A DNA stretch of 64,000 nt from Tessaracoccus defluvii (GCF_014489575.1 NZ_CP060789.1:434001-498000), one strand, 5' to 3'. Shown: positions 47,244-57,111, counted from the first letter of the stretch. Notes: generated by a model not told the origin, from the sequence alone. Program-made: numbers and translations.

Positions 47244-50147
47244 GTGACCAGAATCCAGTCACCCTCCGCCGAGTTCGTCCGCCGCGGCTTCGACGCGCCG
47301 TCGGCCACCGCACGGATCTGGGAAACATGGGTGGCGGCCGCGGGCGGGGCCCCGCTCGATCTGGCCGCCTTCGACGGCGTCGCCGACCGTGACCAGGCGC
47401 TCGACTCCGCCCAGCGGATCGCCGCCGCGGACCCCGAGCGGTTCGCCCTGCTCCGTGACCATCCCGCGTGGCTCAACCGGGTCCTGCTCGTGCTGGGTGG
47501 TTCCTCGGTCCTCGCGCAGACCCTCGTCCGGCATCCTGCGTTGCTCGACGGCCTGGCCGACGAGCCGCGGCCACGCGGCAGGAACGGCTGGCTGGCGTTC
47601 TTCTCCGACCGCGTCGGCATCGTCGACGGCGTCGCCACCGGCGGCGGGGATGCGCTGCGGCTGGCCAACCGCGAGGCGCTCATCGAGATCGCCGCGCGTG
47701 ACCTGGCGGCGCCCGACCCGCTGGCCATCGTCGACGGCGTGGCCGCGGAACTGGCGCACGTCGCCGACGCCGTCCTCGAGGCGGCCCTCGCGGTCGCGAG
47801 GGCGGATGAGCCGCGGTGGCGTGACGTGCGGCTGGCGGTGCTGGCCATGGGCAAGACCGGGGCGGGGGAGCTCAACTACATCTCCGACGTCGACGTCATC
47901 TACGTCGCGGAACCCGCCGCCGGGACCGACCCGACAGAGGCGCTGGCCGTCGCCACCCGGCTGGCCGCCGCGCAGGCCAGGATCTGCTCGGCCCACACGT
48001 CCGAGGGGACCATCTGGCAGGTCGATGCCGCGCTGCGGCCGGAGGGCAAGGCCGGCCCACTCGTCCGCACCCTGGCCAGCCACCGCGCCTACTACGGGAA
48101 GTGGGCGAAGAACTGGGAGTTCCAGGCGATGCTCAAGGCCAGGCCGGCCGCGGGCGACCTCGACCTCGGGCAGGAGTTCGTCGAGCTCGTGTCGCCGCTG
48201 GTGTGGCGGGCGGGGGAGCGGCCCGACTTCGTCGCCGACGCCCGCGCCATGCGGGAGCGCGTCATCTCGCTGCTGCCGTCGAAGCAGGCTGCCCGCGAGA
48301 TCAAGCTCGGGGAGGGCGGACTCCGCGACACCGAGTTCTCCGTCCAGCTGCTGCAGCTGGTCCACGGCCGCACCGACGAGCGGCTCCGGGTGCGCGGCAC
48401 GTTCACCGCCCTCGACGAACTCACCGCGGCCGGGTACATCGGCCGCGGCGACGGCGCCAGGATGACGCAGGCCTACCGGTTCCAGCGGGTGCTCGAGCAC
48501 CGCATCCAGCTGCGCCGCCTCCGGCGCACCCATCTGCTGCCCGACGAGGACGTCGCGCTGCGGCAGCTGGCGCGCTCCCTCGGCATGACGGTGGACGAGT
48601 TGCTCGACCGCTGGAAGCAGTCGGCCAGGGAGGTGCGGTCGTTGCAGCAGCGGATCTTCTTCTCGCCCCTGCTGGAGGCCGTCAGCCAGGTGCCGTCGGA
48701 TCGGGTGCGGCTCACCCCGGACGCCGCCATCGCCTGGATGGGCGCGCTGGGCTTCCAGGACCCCCGCGCAGCGCTCGGCCACCTCGAGGCCCTGACCCGC
48801 GGCTCCGGCCGCGGCACCGAGATCCAGCGGCAGCTCCTTCCCGCCATGCTGGGCTGGTTCGCGGAGGGCCCCAACCCTGACTTCGGGCTCCTGGCCTTCC
48901 GGCAGCTGTCCGAGTCGCTCGGCGACGCCTCCTGGTACCTGCGGGCGCTGCGCGACGACGGATACACGGCCCACCGTCTCGCCAAGGTCGTCTCCACCAG
49001 CCGCTACGTCGTCGACCTGCTGCGCCGCTCACCGGACATGATCCGCATGATGTCGAGCAACGAGGAGCTCACCCCCCGGACGACCGCGGAACTGACACGC
49101 GCGATGGCCAGGGCGGCCGCGCGGCACGACAACGTCGAGAAGGCCATCGCGTCTGTGCGGGCCATCCGGCGCGCCGAGCTGTGCCGCATCGCCCTGACCG
49201 ACGTGCTGGGCCACGCCGAGCCGGCCGCCGTCGGCACCGCGCTCAGCGACCTGGCCTCGGCCACCGTCGAGGCGGGACTGCTCCTGGCGCGCCGCGACGT
49301 CGAGGCCCCCTCCGTCGGCGTGATCGCCCTCGGGCGCTGGGGCGGCGGCGAACTGAGCTACTCCTCCGACGTCGACTGCATGTTCGTGATCGCCGACGGC
49401 GAGGACCCCGCGGCCGCGACCGAACTCGTGCGCCGCGCCATCCACATCGTGGGCGCACCCGGCCCCGACCCTGCGCTCGTCGTGGACACCGACCTGCGGC
49501 CGGAGGGCCGCGGCGGCCCGCAAGTGCGCACCGTCTCCTCCTACCTCAGCTACTACGAGAAGTGGGCATCGGTGTGGGAGCGACAGATGCTGCTGCGCGC
49601 CCGCCCCGGCGCCGGCGATCCCGGCCTGACCGGGGCCGTCATCGCAGGCGTGGAGGGATTCCGCTACCCCGACGGCGGGCTGACCGCCGCGCAGACCGCC
49701 GAGATCCGCAAGCTGAAGTCCAGGATGGAGAAGGAGCGGATCCCCAAGGGCATCCCGCGGGAACGCCACCTCAAACTGGGCCCGGGCGGACTGTCCGACG
49801 TGGAGTGGACCGTGCAGCTGCTGCAGCTGCGACACGGTCACGCCCACGAGGAGCTCCGGAACACGTCGACGGTGGGGGCGCTGGCCGCGCTGTCGACGCT
49901 CGGCCTCATCGACAGGCACGAAGCCTCGACGCTCGAGTCCGCTTGGCGCACCTGCAGCGCCCTGCGTGACGCCATCATGCTGGTGCGCGGCCGGGCCGGC
50001 GACGCGCTCCCGAGCGACACCCGTGAGCTGGCCGCGATCTCGGTGCTCCTCGGCTACCGCCCGCGGGAGGCCTCCCGGCTGCTGGAGGACGTGCTGCGGC
50101 GCATGCGACGGGCCTACCGGATCGTCGACGACCTGTTCTGGAGCTAG
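47244..50147 (+). CDS. glnE: Glutamine synthetase adenylyltransferase/deadenylyltransferase
   Basis: 967 aa with two nucleotidyltransferase modules. The N-terminal one has GKTGAGELNYISDVDVIYV (Asp215 and Asp217). The C-terminal one has GRWGGGELSYSSDVDCMFV around residue 706-710. Each is followed by a GlnD_UR_UTase-like helical domain (EGGLRDTEFSVQLLQL; PGGLSDVEWTVQLLQL). It adds and removes AMP on the regulatory Tyr of glutamine synthetase; the likely target in this window is GlnA1 (Tyr402). GTG start. Convergent 4-bp overlap with the MFS gene. Confidence 0.97.
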   Translation: MTRIQSPSAEFVRRGFDAPSATARIWETWVAAAGGAPLDLAAFDGVADRDQALDSAQRIAAADPERFALLRDHPAWLNRVLLVLGGSSVLAQTLVRHPALLDGLADEPRPRGRNGWLAFFSDRVGIVDGVATGGGDALRLANREALIEIAARDLAAPDPLAIVDGVAAELAHVADAVLEAALAVARADEPRWRDVRLAVLAMGKTGAGELNYISDVDVIYVAEPAAGTDPTEALAVATRLAAAQARICSAHTSEGTIWQVDAALRPEGKAGPLVRTLASHRAYYGKWAKNWEFQAMLKARPAAGDLDLGQEFVELVSPLVWRAGERPDFVADARAMRERVISLLPSKQAAREIKLGEGGLRDTEFSVQLLQLVHGRTDERLRVRGTFTALDELTAAGYIGRGDGARMTQAYRFQRVLEHRIQLRRLRRTHLLPDEDVALRQLARSLGMTVDELLDRWKQSAREVRSLQQRIFFSPLLEAVSQVPSDRVRLTPDAAIAWMGALGFQDPRAALGHLEALTRGSGRGTEIQRQLLPAMLGWFAEGPNPDFGLLAFRQLSESLGDASWYLRALRDDGYTAHRLAKVVSTSRYVVDLLRRSPDMIRMMSSNEELTPRTTAELTRAMARAAARHDNVEKAIASVRAIRRAELCRIALTDVLGHAEPAAVGTALSDLASATVEAGLLLARRDVEAPSVGVIALGRWGGGELSYSSDVDCMFVIADGEDPAAATELVRRAIHIVGAPGPDPALVVDTDLRPEGRGGPQVRTVSSYLSYYEKWASVWERQMLLRARPGAGDPGLTGAVIAGVEGFRYPDGGLTAAQTAEIRKLKSRMEKERIPKGIPRERHLKLGPGGLSDVEWTVQLLQLRHGHAHEELRNTSTVGALAALSTLGLIDRHEASTLESAWRTCSALRDAIMLVRGRAGDALPSDTRELAAISVLLGYRPREASRLLEDVLRRMRRAYRIVDDLFWS

Positions 50148-51352
50148 CCGGGGATCTGAACCGGGGTCCGCGTCGGGGCGGGCGTGTGGCGCCGGAGCAG
50201 CAGCAGGCCTGCGATCATCAGCACCGGGAACACGGTGCCCGTCAGCATCGCCGTCGACAGCGAACCGGTCGCGTCAGCGGCCACGCCCACGACTGCGGGG
50301 CCGAGCGCGCAGCCAGCGTCGCCGCCCAGCGCCAGCAGGGCGAAGAGGACGGTGCCGCCCCGCGGGAACGCCGCGGATCCCACCGTGAACGTGCCGGGCC
50401 AGAGCATCCCGACGGAGAAGCCGCCGAGCGCCACGCCCACGAGTCCCAGCCCCGGCCAGGGGCTCAGCGCCGCGAGGAGGTAGGCCGCGACGCACGCCGT
50501 CAGCGTGCCGATCATGATCCGCGACACGTTGTCACGCGTGGCCCGCGAGCCGAAGATCACCCGCGACAGGCCCATGCACACAGCGAACATCAGCGGCCCC
50601 AGCAGGTCGCCCATCGTCTTCTCGAGCCCGAGGCCGGCCTGCGCGTAGGCGGAGGCCCACTGGCTCATCGCCTGCTCCGAGGCGCCCGCGGCCAGCATCA
50701 GCAGGACGAGCAGCCAGAAGCGGCGCCGGCGCAGCAGGTCGATGTAGCGCATCGGCGTGCCCTCGGTGACCAACGGGAAGTACGGCACGAACCACAGCAG
50801 GACCGCGTTCAGCGCCGGCACGATCGCCCACGCGAAGCACAGCAGCGGCCACCGGTCCTCGCCCAGCAGCAGGAACCCGACGGTGCTGAGCGCCACGACG
50901 GCGACGTGACCCCAGCAGTAGAACGAGTGGAGCAGGCTCATGTGGAAGGCCTTGTTCTCCGTGGGGCAGGCCTCCACCACCGGGCTCACCAGCACCTCGA
51001 GCAGCCCGCCGCCGAACGCGCAGATACCCGTCGCCAGGATGAGGCCGAGCAGTGGCGACGGCGCGACAAAGGGCAGCACACCCATCGCGATCAGCCCCGC
51101 CGCCGCCGTGACGTGGGCCACCACCATGCTGACCCGGTAGCCGACGGCGTCGATCGCCTTCGGTGCGACGAGGTCGACCAGCAGCTGGAAACCGAAGTTG
51201 AACGCGACGATCGCGCCCAGCGCCGAGAACGAGATGCCGAAGCTGTCGTGCCAGATGATGAACATCAGCGGGCCGAGGTTGTTGATGATCGCCTGGGTCA
51301 CGTAGCCGACGTAGCTGGCGGCGAGGGTGTGGCGATGGTCGAGGCGAGGCAC
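50144..51352 (-). CDS. MFS transporter
   Basis: 402 aa, about 12 transmembrane helices in two halves. Family features resemble the fucose/glucose-permease-like (FucP-type) group: GYVTQAIINNLGPLMFIIWHDSF at the start, GGGLLEVLVSPVVEACP and HSFYCWGHVAVVALS. Substrate unknown. It precedes, divergently, the FMN riboswitch of the ribXY operon. Confidence 0.88.
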   Translation of the reverse strand: MPRLDHRHTLAASYVGYVTQAIINNLGPLMFIIWHDSFGISFSALGAIVAFNFGFQLLVDLVAPKAIDAVGYRVSMVVAHVTAAAGLIAMGVLPFVAPSPLLGLILATGICAFGGGLLEVLVSPVVEACPTENKAFHMSLLHSFYCWGHVAVVALSTVGFLLLGEDRWPLLCFAWAIVPALNAVLLWFVPYFPLVTEGTPMRYIDLLRRRRFWLLVLLMLAAGASEQAMSQWASAYAQAGLGLEKTMGDLLGPLMFAVCMGLSRVIFGSRATRDNVSRIMIGTLTACVAAYLLAALSPWPGLGLVGVALGGFSVGMLWPGTFTVGSAAFPRGGTVLFALLALGGDAGCALGPAVVGVAADATGSLSTAMLTGTVFPVLMIAGLLLLRRHTPAPTRTPVQIPG

Positions 51353-51437
51353 CGCCCGAGCCTAGCCGAGCGGCACCCGGCACCGACGACCGCCCAGCGT
51401 GCGACGGAACCCGCGTGATAGACTGGGCGGCGATAAA

Positions 51438-51566
51438 CGTGTTCCGGGGTCGGTGAAAGTCCGAACCGGCGGTGATAGTCCGCGACCCCCGCGGCCCGAC
51501 AGGGCCACAGGGTTGACTCGGTGGAACTCCGAGACCGACAGTCAGAGTCTGGATGGGAGGAACACG
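51438..51566 (+). promoter_or_regulatory. FMN riboswitch (RFN element)
   Basis: Contains GGTGAAAGTCCGAACCGGCG, then GGTGATAGTCCGCGAC, and the 3' CAGAGTCTGGATGGGAGGAA, the universally conserved FMN-aptamer blocks. P1 closes with CGTGTTCC (51438-51445) and GGAACACG (51559-51566). It senses FMN and lowers expression of the downstream transporter genes. A GC hairpin at 51565-51583 overlaps the P1 3' strand by two bases and may be part of the expression platform. Confidence 0.96.
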
Positions 51567-51659
51567 CGCCACGGCGTGGCGCGTCCGCAGGCTACCTGCG
51601 CACGCTCCGACTCTCGCCGTTCCATGGCGCTACCCCGGAGCCTGAGCAGGACGGGGACC

Positions 51660-52499
51660 ATGACCAGCCAGGAGCGCCGCAGCGCACTCACCCTCTCCCA
51701 CCTGGGAGTGTGGTCCGCGTTCCCCGGCCGCACCCGCCCGGGACGGCTCCGGCTGGTCCCCGCACTCGTGGTCGCCGCGGTGCTGGTGCTCGTCTGGTGG
51801 GCCGTCACCGCGGCCGGACTCATCGCCCCCCTCTACCTGCCCGCCCCCGGGGAGGTCGTCGCCCGCATGGCCTTCCAGGTGCAGTCCGGGCTGGCCTGGC
51901 GCTACCTGGCGCCGACGCTGGCCGCGGCGCTGCTCGGCATGGGGATCGCCGTGGCCGTCGGGCTCCCGCTCGGCTACCTCGCCACCCACTCCAGGCTGCT
52001 CGGTGCCGTCGTCGAGCCGTTCATCGCCGTGTCGCAGACGGTGCCGCTGGTTGCGATCGCGCCGCTGCTGGTGCTCTGGATCGGCTACGGCACCGTGCCC
52101 ATCGCGATCCTGTGCGCCATCGTCGCGTTCTTCCCCATGGTCACCACCACCGTCGTCGGCCTCCGCTCCCTCGACATGCGGACCATCGAGACCGCGCTGC
52201 TCGACGGCACGAACTGGTGGCAGCGGCTCGTGCACGTCGAGGGCCCCATGGCCGCCCCGGCCGTCCTCGCAGGCGTCCGCGGGGGAGTGGTGCTGTCGAT
52301 GACCGGTGCGGTCGTCGGCGAGCTCGTCATGGGAGGTGCCGGCCTCGGCACGCTCCTGACGCTCGCCAGGGACTCCGCCGACACCGCCGCAGTGTTCGCC
52401 GTGGTCGCCTGGATCAGTCTCACGGCCTTGGCCTTCCACGCCCTCGTCCAACTCCTCGAACGCGCCGCCGTTCACCGTCTCCAGGGAGAATCGTCATGA
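51660..52499 (+). CDS. ribX: Riboflavin ABC transporter permease, RibX-like
   Basis: 279 aa, a BPD_transp_1 permease of the SsuC/ThiX type with about six helices. The EAA-like loop is ETALLDGTNWWQRLVHVEGP. It is first gene after the FMN riboswitch and overlaps the binding-protein gene by 4 bp (ATGA). RibXY systems under FMN riboswitches are described as riboflavin importers, with no dedicated ATPase beside them, as here. The alternative, a thiamine-precursor importer, is disfavoured by the riboswitch. Confidence 0.85.
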   Translation: MTSQERRSALTLSHLGVWSAFPGRTRPGRLRLVPALVVAAVLVLVWWAVTAAGLIAPLYLPAPGEVVARMAFQVQSGLAWRYLAPTLAAALLGMGIAVAVGLPLGYLATHSRLLGAVVEPFIAVSQTVPLVAIAPLLVLWIGYGTVPIAILCAIVAFFPMVTTTVVGLRSLDMRTIETALLDGTNWWQRLVHVEGPMAAPAVLAGVRGGVVLSMTGAVVGELVMGGAGLGTLLTLARDSADTAAVFAVVAWISLTALAFHALVQLLERAAVHRLQGESS

Positions 52500-53491
52500 T
52501 CAACCGTCGCACCCTGCTCCTCGGCAGCCTCGCCTCCGTCGGCGCCATCGCCAGCCTCTCCGCCTGCACGCCCCGCACACCCGAACCGGGGTCCGGCAAG
52601 GTCACCGTCGGGCTCACCTACATCCCCAACGTCCAGTTCTCGGCGTTCTACCTCGGCGTCTCCGCCGGGATCTTCGAGCGCCACGGCCTCGACGTCACGC
52701 TGCGGCACCACGGTCAGCAGGAGGACGTGTTCGGCGCGGTGCTCGGCGGCCAGGAGGACATCGTCTTCGCCTCCGCCGACGAGGCGACGGTGGCGGCCGC
52801 GCGGGGGCAGGAGCTGCGCACGTTCGCCGTCAGCTACCAGACCTACCCGATCCAGGTGCTCGGCCGGGCCGACCTGACCATCGACCCCGCCGGCGGCCTC
52901 GAGGTCCTGAAGGGGCACACGCTCGGCATCCCCGGACACTTCGGCTCCAGCTACTACGCGGCGCTGGCCGCGATCCACAAGGCGGGCCTCAGCGAGGCCG
53001 ACGTCGAGCTGGTCGACATCGGCTACACGGGCATCAGCGCCCTCACCGGGGAGAAGGTGGACTTCATCATGGGCTTCAGCAACAACGAGCTCGTGCAGCT
53101 GGAGAGCCAGGGCCTCGGCGGCACCGTCATCCCCGTCTTCGACGCCGACGCCCCGACCCTGGTCGGCCCCAGCCTGGTCACCGTCGGGACGCGGAACTCC
53201 GACGACGTGCTGCGGGCGCTCGCCGCGGGCATGAAGGAGGCGGAGGAGGCGATCCTCGCCGACCCGCAGGCGGCGCTCGACGCCACTGCGGAGCAGGTGC
53301 CTGCCATGGCCGATCCGGTGCAGCGGGAGTCGGCCGCGAAGGTGTTGGAGGCCACGTCGCAGCTGTGGCTGCGCAACGGGAAGGTCGATGTGAGCGTCGA
53401 TCCGGCAGCGTTCGAGCGGATGGGGACGTTCCTCGCTGAGGCGGGGATCATCGAGGCGCTGCCGGAGAAGTTCTACCTCCAGCTGGGCTGA
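52496..53491 (+). CDS. ribY: Riboflavin-binding lipoprotein, RibY-like (NMT1/THI5 fold)
   Basis: 331 aa. The N-terminus is MINRRTLLLGSLASVGAIA with lipobox LSAC, and twin Arg raises the chance of Tat export. The NMT1/THI5-like domain (PF09084) includes GLTYIPNVQFSAFYLGVSAG and GQQEDVFGAVLGGQEDIVFA. FMN-riboswitch control points to riboflavin as ligand rather than HMP or thiamine. Confidence 0.87.
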   Translation: MINRRTLLLGSLASVGAIASLSACTPRTPEPGSGKVTVGLTYIPNVQFSAFYLGVSAGIFERHGLDVTLRHHGQQEDVFGAVLGGQEDIVFASADEATVAAARGQELRTFAVSYQTYPIQVLGRADLTIDPAGGLEVLKGHTLGIPGHFGSSYYAALAAIHKAGLSEADVELVDIGYTGISALTGEKVDFIMGFSNNELVQLESQGLGGTVIPVFDADAPTLVGPSLVTVGTRNSDDVLRALAAGMKEAEEAILADPQAALDATAEQVPAMADPVQRESAAKVLEATSQLWLRNGKVDVSVDPAAFERMGTFLAEAGIIEALPEKFYLQLG

Positions 53492-53497
53492 TGCACA

Positions 53498-53875
53498 TCA
53501 GGTGCGGGCTGTGAAGAGCCGGTCGCCGACCAGCGCGCCCACGATCGGCGGAATGAGCAGCACCGCGACGACCACGACCGCAGGCGGGGCGACCAGGGCC
53601 AGCAGGCCGACGATCGCGGCGGTCACCAGCGCGACCCCGAACCAGATCAGGCCAAGCCCGAGCCGCCAGCTGAGGAGCACGGCGGCGACGGCACCGACCA
53701 CGAGGCCGATGACGCCGAAGACCAGGGAGGCGGGCGGACCGCCGACAGGGTCGACGGCGTCCGGGTAGTAGGCCTCGAACAGGAAGATGCCCAGCTGCGT
53801 GCCGGCCGGAACCAGTAACCAGAGCAGGACCGCTCCAGCCGCCTCGCGGATCTGTCGCTGGGCTCCGTCCGTCAT
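53498..53875 (-). CDS. Small membrane protein, unknown
   Basis: 125 aa with four predicted transmembrane helices (for example AVLLWLLVPAGTQLGIFLF and LVFGVIGLVVGAVAAVLLSW). No family recognised. Its stop lies 6 bp from the end of ribY, convergent. AUG start with a basic first helix end (RQIREAAG). Confidence 0.65.
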   Translation of the reverse strand: MTDGAQRQIREAAGAVLLWLLVPAGTQLGIFLFEAYYPDAVDPVGGPPASLVFGVIGLVVGAVAAVLLSWRLGLGLIWFGVALVTAAIVGLLALVAPPAVVVVAVLLIPPIVGALVGDRLFTART

Positions 53876-53918
53876 GACCCCATCCTAACGAGCCCCGACC
53901 AGGGCCGGAGCCGTTGCG

Positions 53919-54890
53919 TCAGGACAGCTCGACGAGTGTGCGCCCGTGCCGCCTGCCCGCCAGCAGTTCCCCGCCGGCCGCGATGACGTCGGCGAGCCCG
54001 ATCCGGGTGGTCATGGCCGCGAGGCGGTCGGTGTCGACGCCACGCGCCAGGAGCCGCCAGGCGTCGGCCCGGTCGTCGAGTGGCGCCCAGACCGAGTCGA
54101 TGCCCGCGAGGGTCACGCCGCGCAGGATGAACGGCATCACCGTCGTCGGCAGGCTCGTGGAACCCGCCAGGCCACAGGCGGCGACCACCCCGCCGGGCGA
54201 GGTCCTGGCGATGGCATTGGCCAGCACCTCGCCGCCGACGGAGTCGACGACGGCGCACCAGCTGGCCTTCTGCAGGGGGCGGCCGGCCTCGGACAACGCC
54301 GAGCGGTCGATCAGTTCGGCGGCGCCGAGATCCCGCAGATAGTCGCCGTGCTCCTCGGCCCGCCCGGTGACGGCGGCGACGTGGAAGCCGGCGGTGGCGA
54401 GCAGCATCGTCGCGATGGAGCCGACGCCACCGGTGGCGCCGGTGACCAGCACGGGGCCGTCAGCGGGGGTGAGTCCCTCGCTGACGATCCGCATCACGGC
54501 AAGGGCGGCCGTGTAGCCGGCCGTTCCCAGCGCGGCGCACTGCTCGGCGGTCAGGCCGTCGGGGACGGCGACGGCACGCTCGCCGTCGACGCGGGCCCGG
54601 GTGGCGTAGCCGCCGTGCTTCGTCTCGGACAGGCCCGCCCCGTTGAGGATCAGCGTATCGCCGACGCCCCAGCGGGGGTTGGTCGATTCCACGACGGTGC
54701 CCACGAGGTCGATGCCGGCCACCAGCGGTGTGGTGCGCACGACGCCGGGCCGCCCTGTCACGGCCAGGCCGTCCTTGTAGTTGAGGTCGGACCAGTCGAC
54801 GTCCACCAGGACGTCGCCGTCCGGGATGAAGGACTCGTCGAACTCCTCGATTGCCGCGCCGTTCTCGCGCACCACGATGCCTTGGATCAT
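53919..54890 (-). CDS. acuI: Acrylyl-CoA reductase-like quinone oxidoreductase (AcuI/YhdH family)
   Basis: 323 aa, the family length. It starts MIQGIVVRENG and has SDLNYKDGLAVTGRPGVV, with the YKD motif of the YhdH/AcuI family, then the NADPH Rossmann loop VTGATGGVGSIA and CGLAGSTSLPTTVMPFILRG. AcuI reduces acryloyl-CoA to propionyl-CoA with NADPH. Zinc-independent MDR. Acryloyl-CoA reduction fits a propionate-linked lifestyle only by inference. Confidence 0.9.
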   Translation of the reverse strand: MIQGIVVRENGAAIEEFDESFIPDGDVLVDVDWSDLNYKDGLAVTGRPGVVRTTPLVAGIDLVGTVVESTNPRWGVGDTLILNGAGLSETKHGGYATRARVDGERAVAVPDGLTAEQCAALGTAGYTAALAVMRIVSEGLTPADGPVLVTGATGGVGSIATMLLATAGFHVAAVTGRAEEHGDYLRDLGAAELIDRSALSEAGRPLQKASWCAVVDSVGGEVLANAIARTSPGGVVAACGLAGSTSLPTTVMPFILRGVTLAGIDSVWAPLDDRADAWRLLARGVDTDRLAAMTTRIGLADVIAAGGELLAGRRHGRTLVELS

Positions 54891-54970
54891 GACCCCGAGC
54901 TTACGGGGCGGGCGGCAGATCCCTACGGCGGTCTCCGCGGAGTGGCGGGGGGCGGGGCCGTCGGCGCGCG

Positions 54971-57079
54971 CTAGCCGCGACGGCCACCAGACGGGGGCGC
55001 CGATGTCGTGGACGAGGGCGGGCACGAGCAGCGTGCGCACAACGAAGGTGTCGAGCAGCACCCGAACGCGACGATGAAGGCCAGCTGAAGCAGGAACAGG
55101 ATCGGGATGACAGCCAGCGCCGCGAATGTCGCGGCCAGCACGATTCCGGCCGACGTGATGACGCCGCCCGTCACCGCCAGGCCGCGCAGGACGCCCTCCC
55201 TGGTGCCGTGGCGCAGCGTCTCCTCCCGCACCCTGGTCATGAGGAAGATGTTGTAGTCGATGCCGAGCGCCACGAGGAACACGAACCCGTAGAGAGGCAC
55301 CGACGGGTCGGCCCCTGGCAGCTTCAGGATGTGGTTGAACACGATCGCGGCGGTTCCCAGGGCGGTGCCGAAGCTGAGCGCCGTCGTCAGGATCAGCAGC
55401 ACGGGCGCCAGGACCGAGCGCAGCAGGAAGATCAGGATGACGAGGATCACGATCAGCACGAGGGGGATGATCACGGCCCGGTCGCGCTGCGAGGTGGTGC
55501 GGGTGTCGAGGTCGGTGGCGGTGGTGCCGCCGATCTCCGCGCTGCCCGACAGGTCCTGCCGCAGGGTGACGACGGTGTCGATGGCCGCGTCGCTGTCGGC
55601 CGCGTCGCTCAGCGTGGCGAGCAGCATCACCTGGCCCTCGCTCACGGTCGGCGCCGGCGCGGGGGTCCCTGGCGGGCCGAGCGGCTGGACGCCGTCGACC
55701 GTGACCGGGGCGGAGCCGGACGGGGAGTCGGCCGCGATCACGCTGACGGAGGCCACGCCGTCGTGGGCGAGGAGGACGTCGGCGACACTCTGGAGCCGGT
55801 CCTCGTCGGTCAGCACGTAGGCGGGGGAGCCGGAGCCGCCCGGGAAGTGTTTCCCGAGCAGGGCCTGGCCGTCGCGGGCGTCGGAGGCGCCCAGCACGAA
55901 GTCGCTGGGCGGGACGCCATCGGCGCGCAGCGTCGGCACGAAGGCGGCACCGGCGGCGAGCAGCAGTGCGCACACGATCCAGACCAGGCGGGGGCGCCCC
56001 TTCACGAACGTGCCGATCCGCGCGTAGACGCCGGTGTGGGTCTGCTGTTCATCCGTTCGATCGGGATCGAACAATGGGCGTCGCGGCCAGTAGGCCGTCC
56101 GGCCCAAGAGATAGAGGAGGCTCGGGAGCAGTGTCAGCGCCGACGCCATGGCGAACACGATGCCGATCGACGCGACGGGGCCGAGTGACCTGTTGGAGCC
56201 GAGGTCGCTCAGCAGCAGGCACAGGAGGCCGGCGATGACGGTGCCGCCGGAGGCGAGGATGGGCTCGATGACGCCCTTGATGGCGGCCCGGGTTGCCACG
56301 CCGCGCGACGGATGACGGCGCAGCTCCTCTGCGTAGCGGGCGGTGTAGAGCAGCGAGTAGTCGGTGGCCGCCCCGATGACGAGGATGAACAGGATGCCCT
56401 GGGTCTGGCCGGTCAGCGTCAGGATTCCGGCTTTGGCCAGCCACCAGTTCGTGAGCAACGCGACGCAGAGCGCGAAGAGGCTGGTGGCGAGGACGGCGAA
56501 CGGCAGGATCGCGGACCGGTACACGATGAGCAGGATCACGAGCACCAGGGACGTCGCCACGATCAGGAGCAGGCCGTCGATGCCGCCGAAGGCGTCGACG
56601 AGGTCACTCGTGAAGCCGGCGGGGCCGGTGACGTGGAACTCAACACCGGCGGGAAGCTCGGCTGTGATCGCGTCCCTCAACTCGGTGACGGTGTCGACCA
56701 GGTCAGCCTCGGAGTCGATGCCGAGGAAGGCCTGGGCGGCCAGGCCGTCTTCGGACGGGATGAGCGGGGAGGAGGAAGCGACGCCGTCGATCTCGCCTGC
56801 CTCCGTGACGGCGGAGCCCAGGCTGGTCAGTTGCTCTTCGGTCAGCGGGTCGGCCGCGGCGAAGATGGCGATGGCGGGGATCTGGTCGTCGCCGACGAAG
56901 TCGAGGTAGCGCTGCCCGACGACGGTGGCCTCGGCGGAGGCGGGAAGGAAGCTCGACTGGTCGTTCTGGGCGACCTCGCCCACGCGCCCGAAGTAGGGCC
57001 CCCCGATCCCTGCGCCGACGAGCCAGATCAGGATCAGGGCGACGGGGATGAGGACCCGCGCCTTCCGCGTGGTCATCAT
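54971..57079 (-). CDS. MMPL/RND-family transporter; one frameshift near the C-terminus
   Basis: 702 aa as read. Twelve transmembrane helices in two MMPL halves, each with a large outer loop after the first helix. Conserved stretches are GAATDYSLLYTARYAEEL and FLVALGIDYNIFLMTRVREE. One G is missing near 55065 (GCGTTCGGG); corrected it ends FGVLLDTFVVRTLLVPALVHD and the true stop then becomes uncertain, since the corrected frame stays open into the acuI gene. MMPL proteins export lipids or hydrophobic compounds. Cargo unknown. Confidence 0.9.
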   Translation of the reverse strand: MMTTRKARVLIPVALILIWLVGAGIGGPYFGRVGEVAQNDQSSFLPASAEATVVGQRYLDFVGDDQIPAIAIFAAADPLTEEQLTSLGSAVTEAGEIDGVASSSPLIPSEDGLAAQAFLGIDSEADLVDTVTELRDAITAELPAGVEFHVTGPAGFTSDLVDAFGGIDGLLLIVATSLVLVILLIVYRSAILPFAVLATSLFALCVALLTNWWLAKAGILTLTGQTQGILFILVIGAATDYSLLYTARYAEELRRHPSRGVATRAAIKGVIEPILASGGTVIAGLLCLLLSDLGSNRSLGPVASIGIVFAMASALTLLPSLLYLLGRTAYWPRRPLFDPDRTDEQQTHTGVYARIGTFVKGRPRLVWIVCALLLAAGAAFVPTLRADGVPPSDFVLGASDARDGQALLGKHFPGGSGSPAYVLTDEDRLQSVADVLLAHDGVASVSVIAADSPSGSAPVTVDGVQPLGPPGTPAPAPTVSEGQVMLLATLSDAADSDAAIDTVVTLRQDLSGSAEIGGTTATDLDTRTTSQRDRAVIIPLVLIVILVILIFLLRSVLAPVLLILTTALSFGTALGTAAIVFNHILKLPGADPSVPLYGFVFLVALGIDYNIFLMTRVREETLRHGTREGVLRGLAVTGGVITSAGIVLAATFAALAVIPILFLLQLAFIVAFGCCSTPSLCARCSCPPSSTTSAPPSGGRRG

Positions 57080-57111
57080 GGCGTGGAGTCTAGGTGGGCA
57101 TCGGGCCCCGC

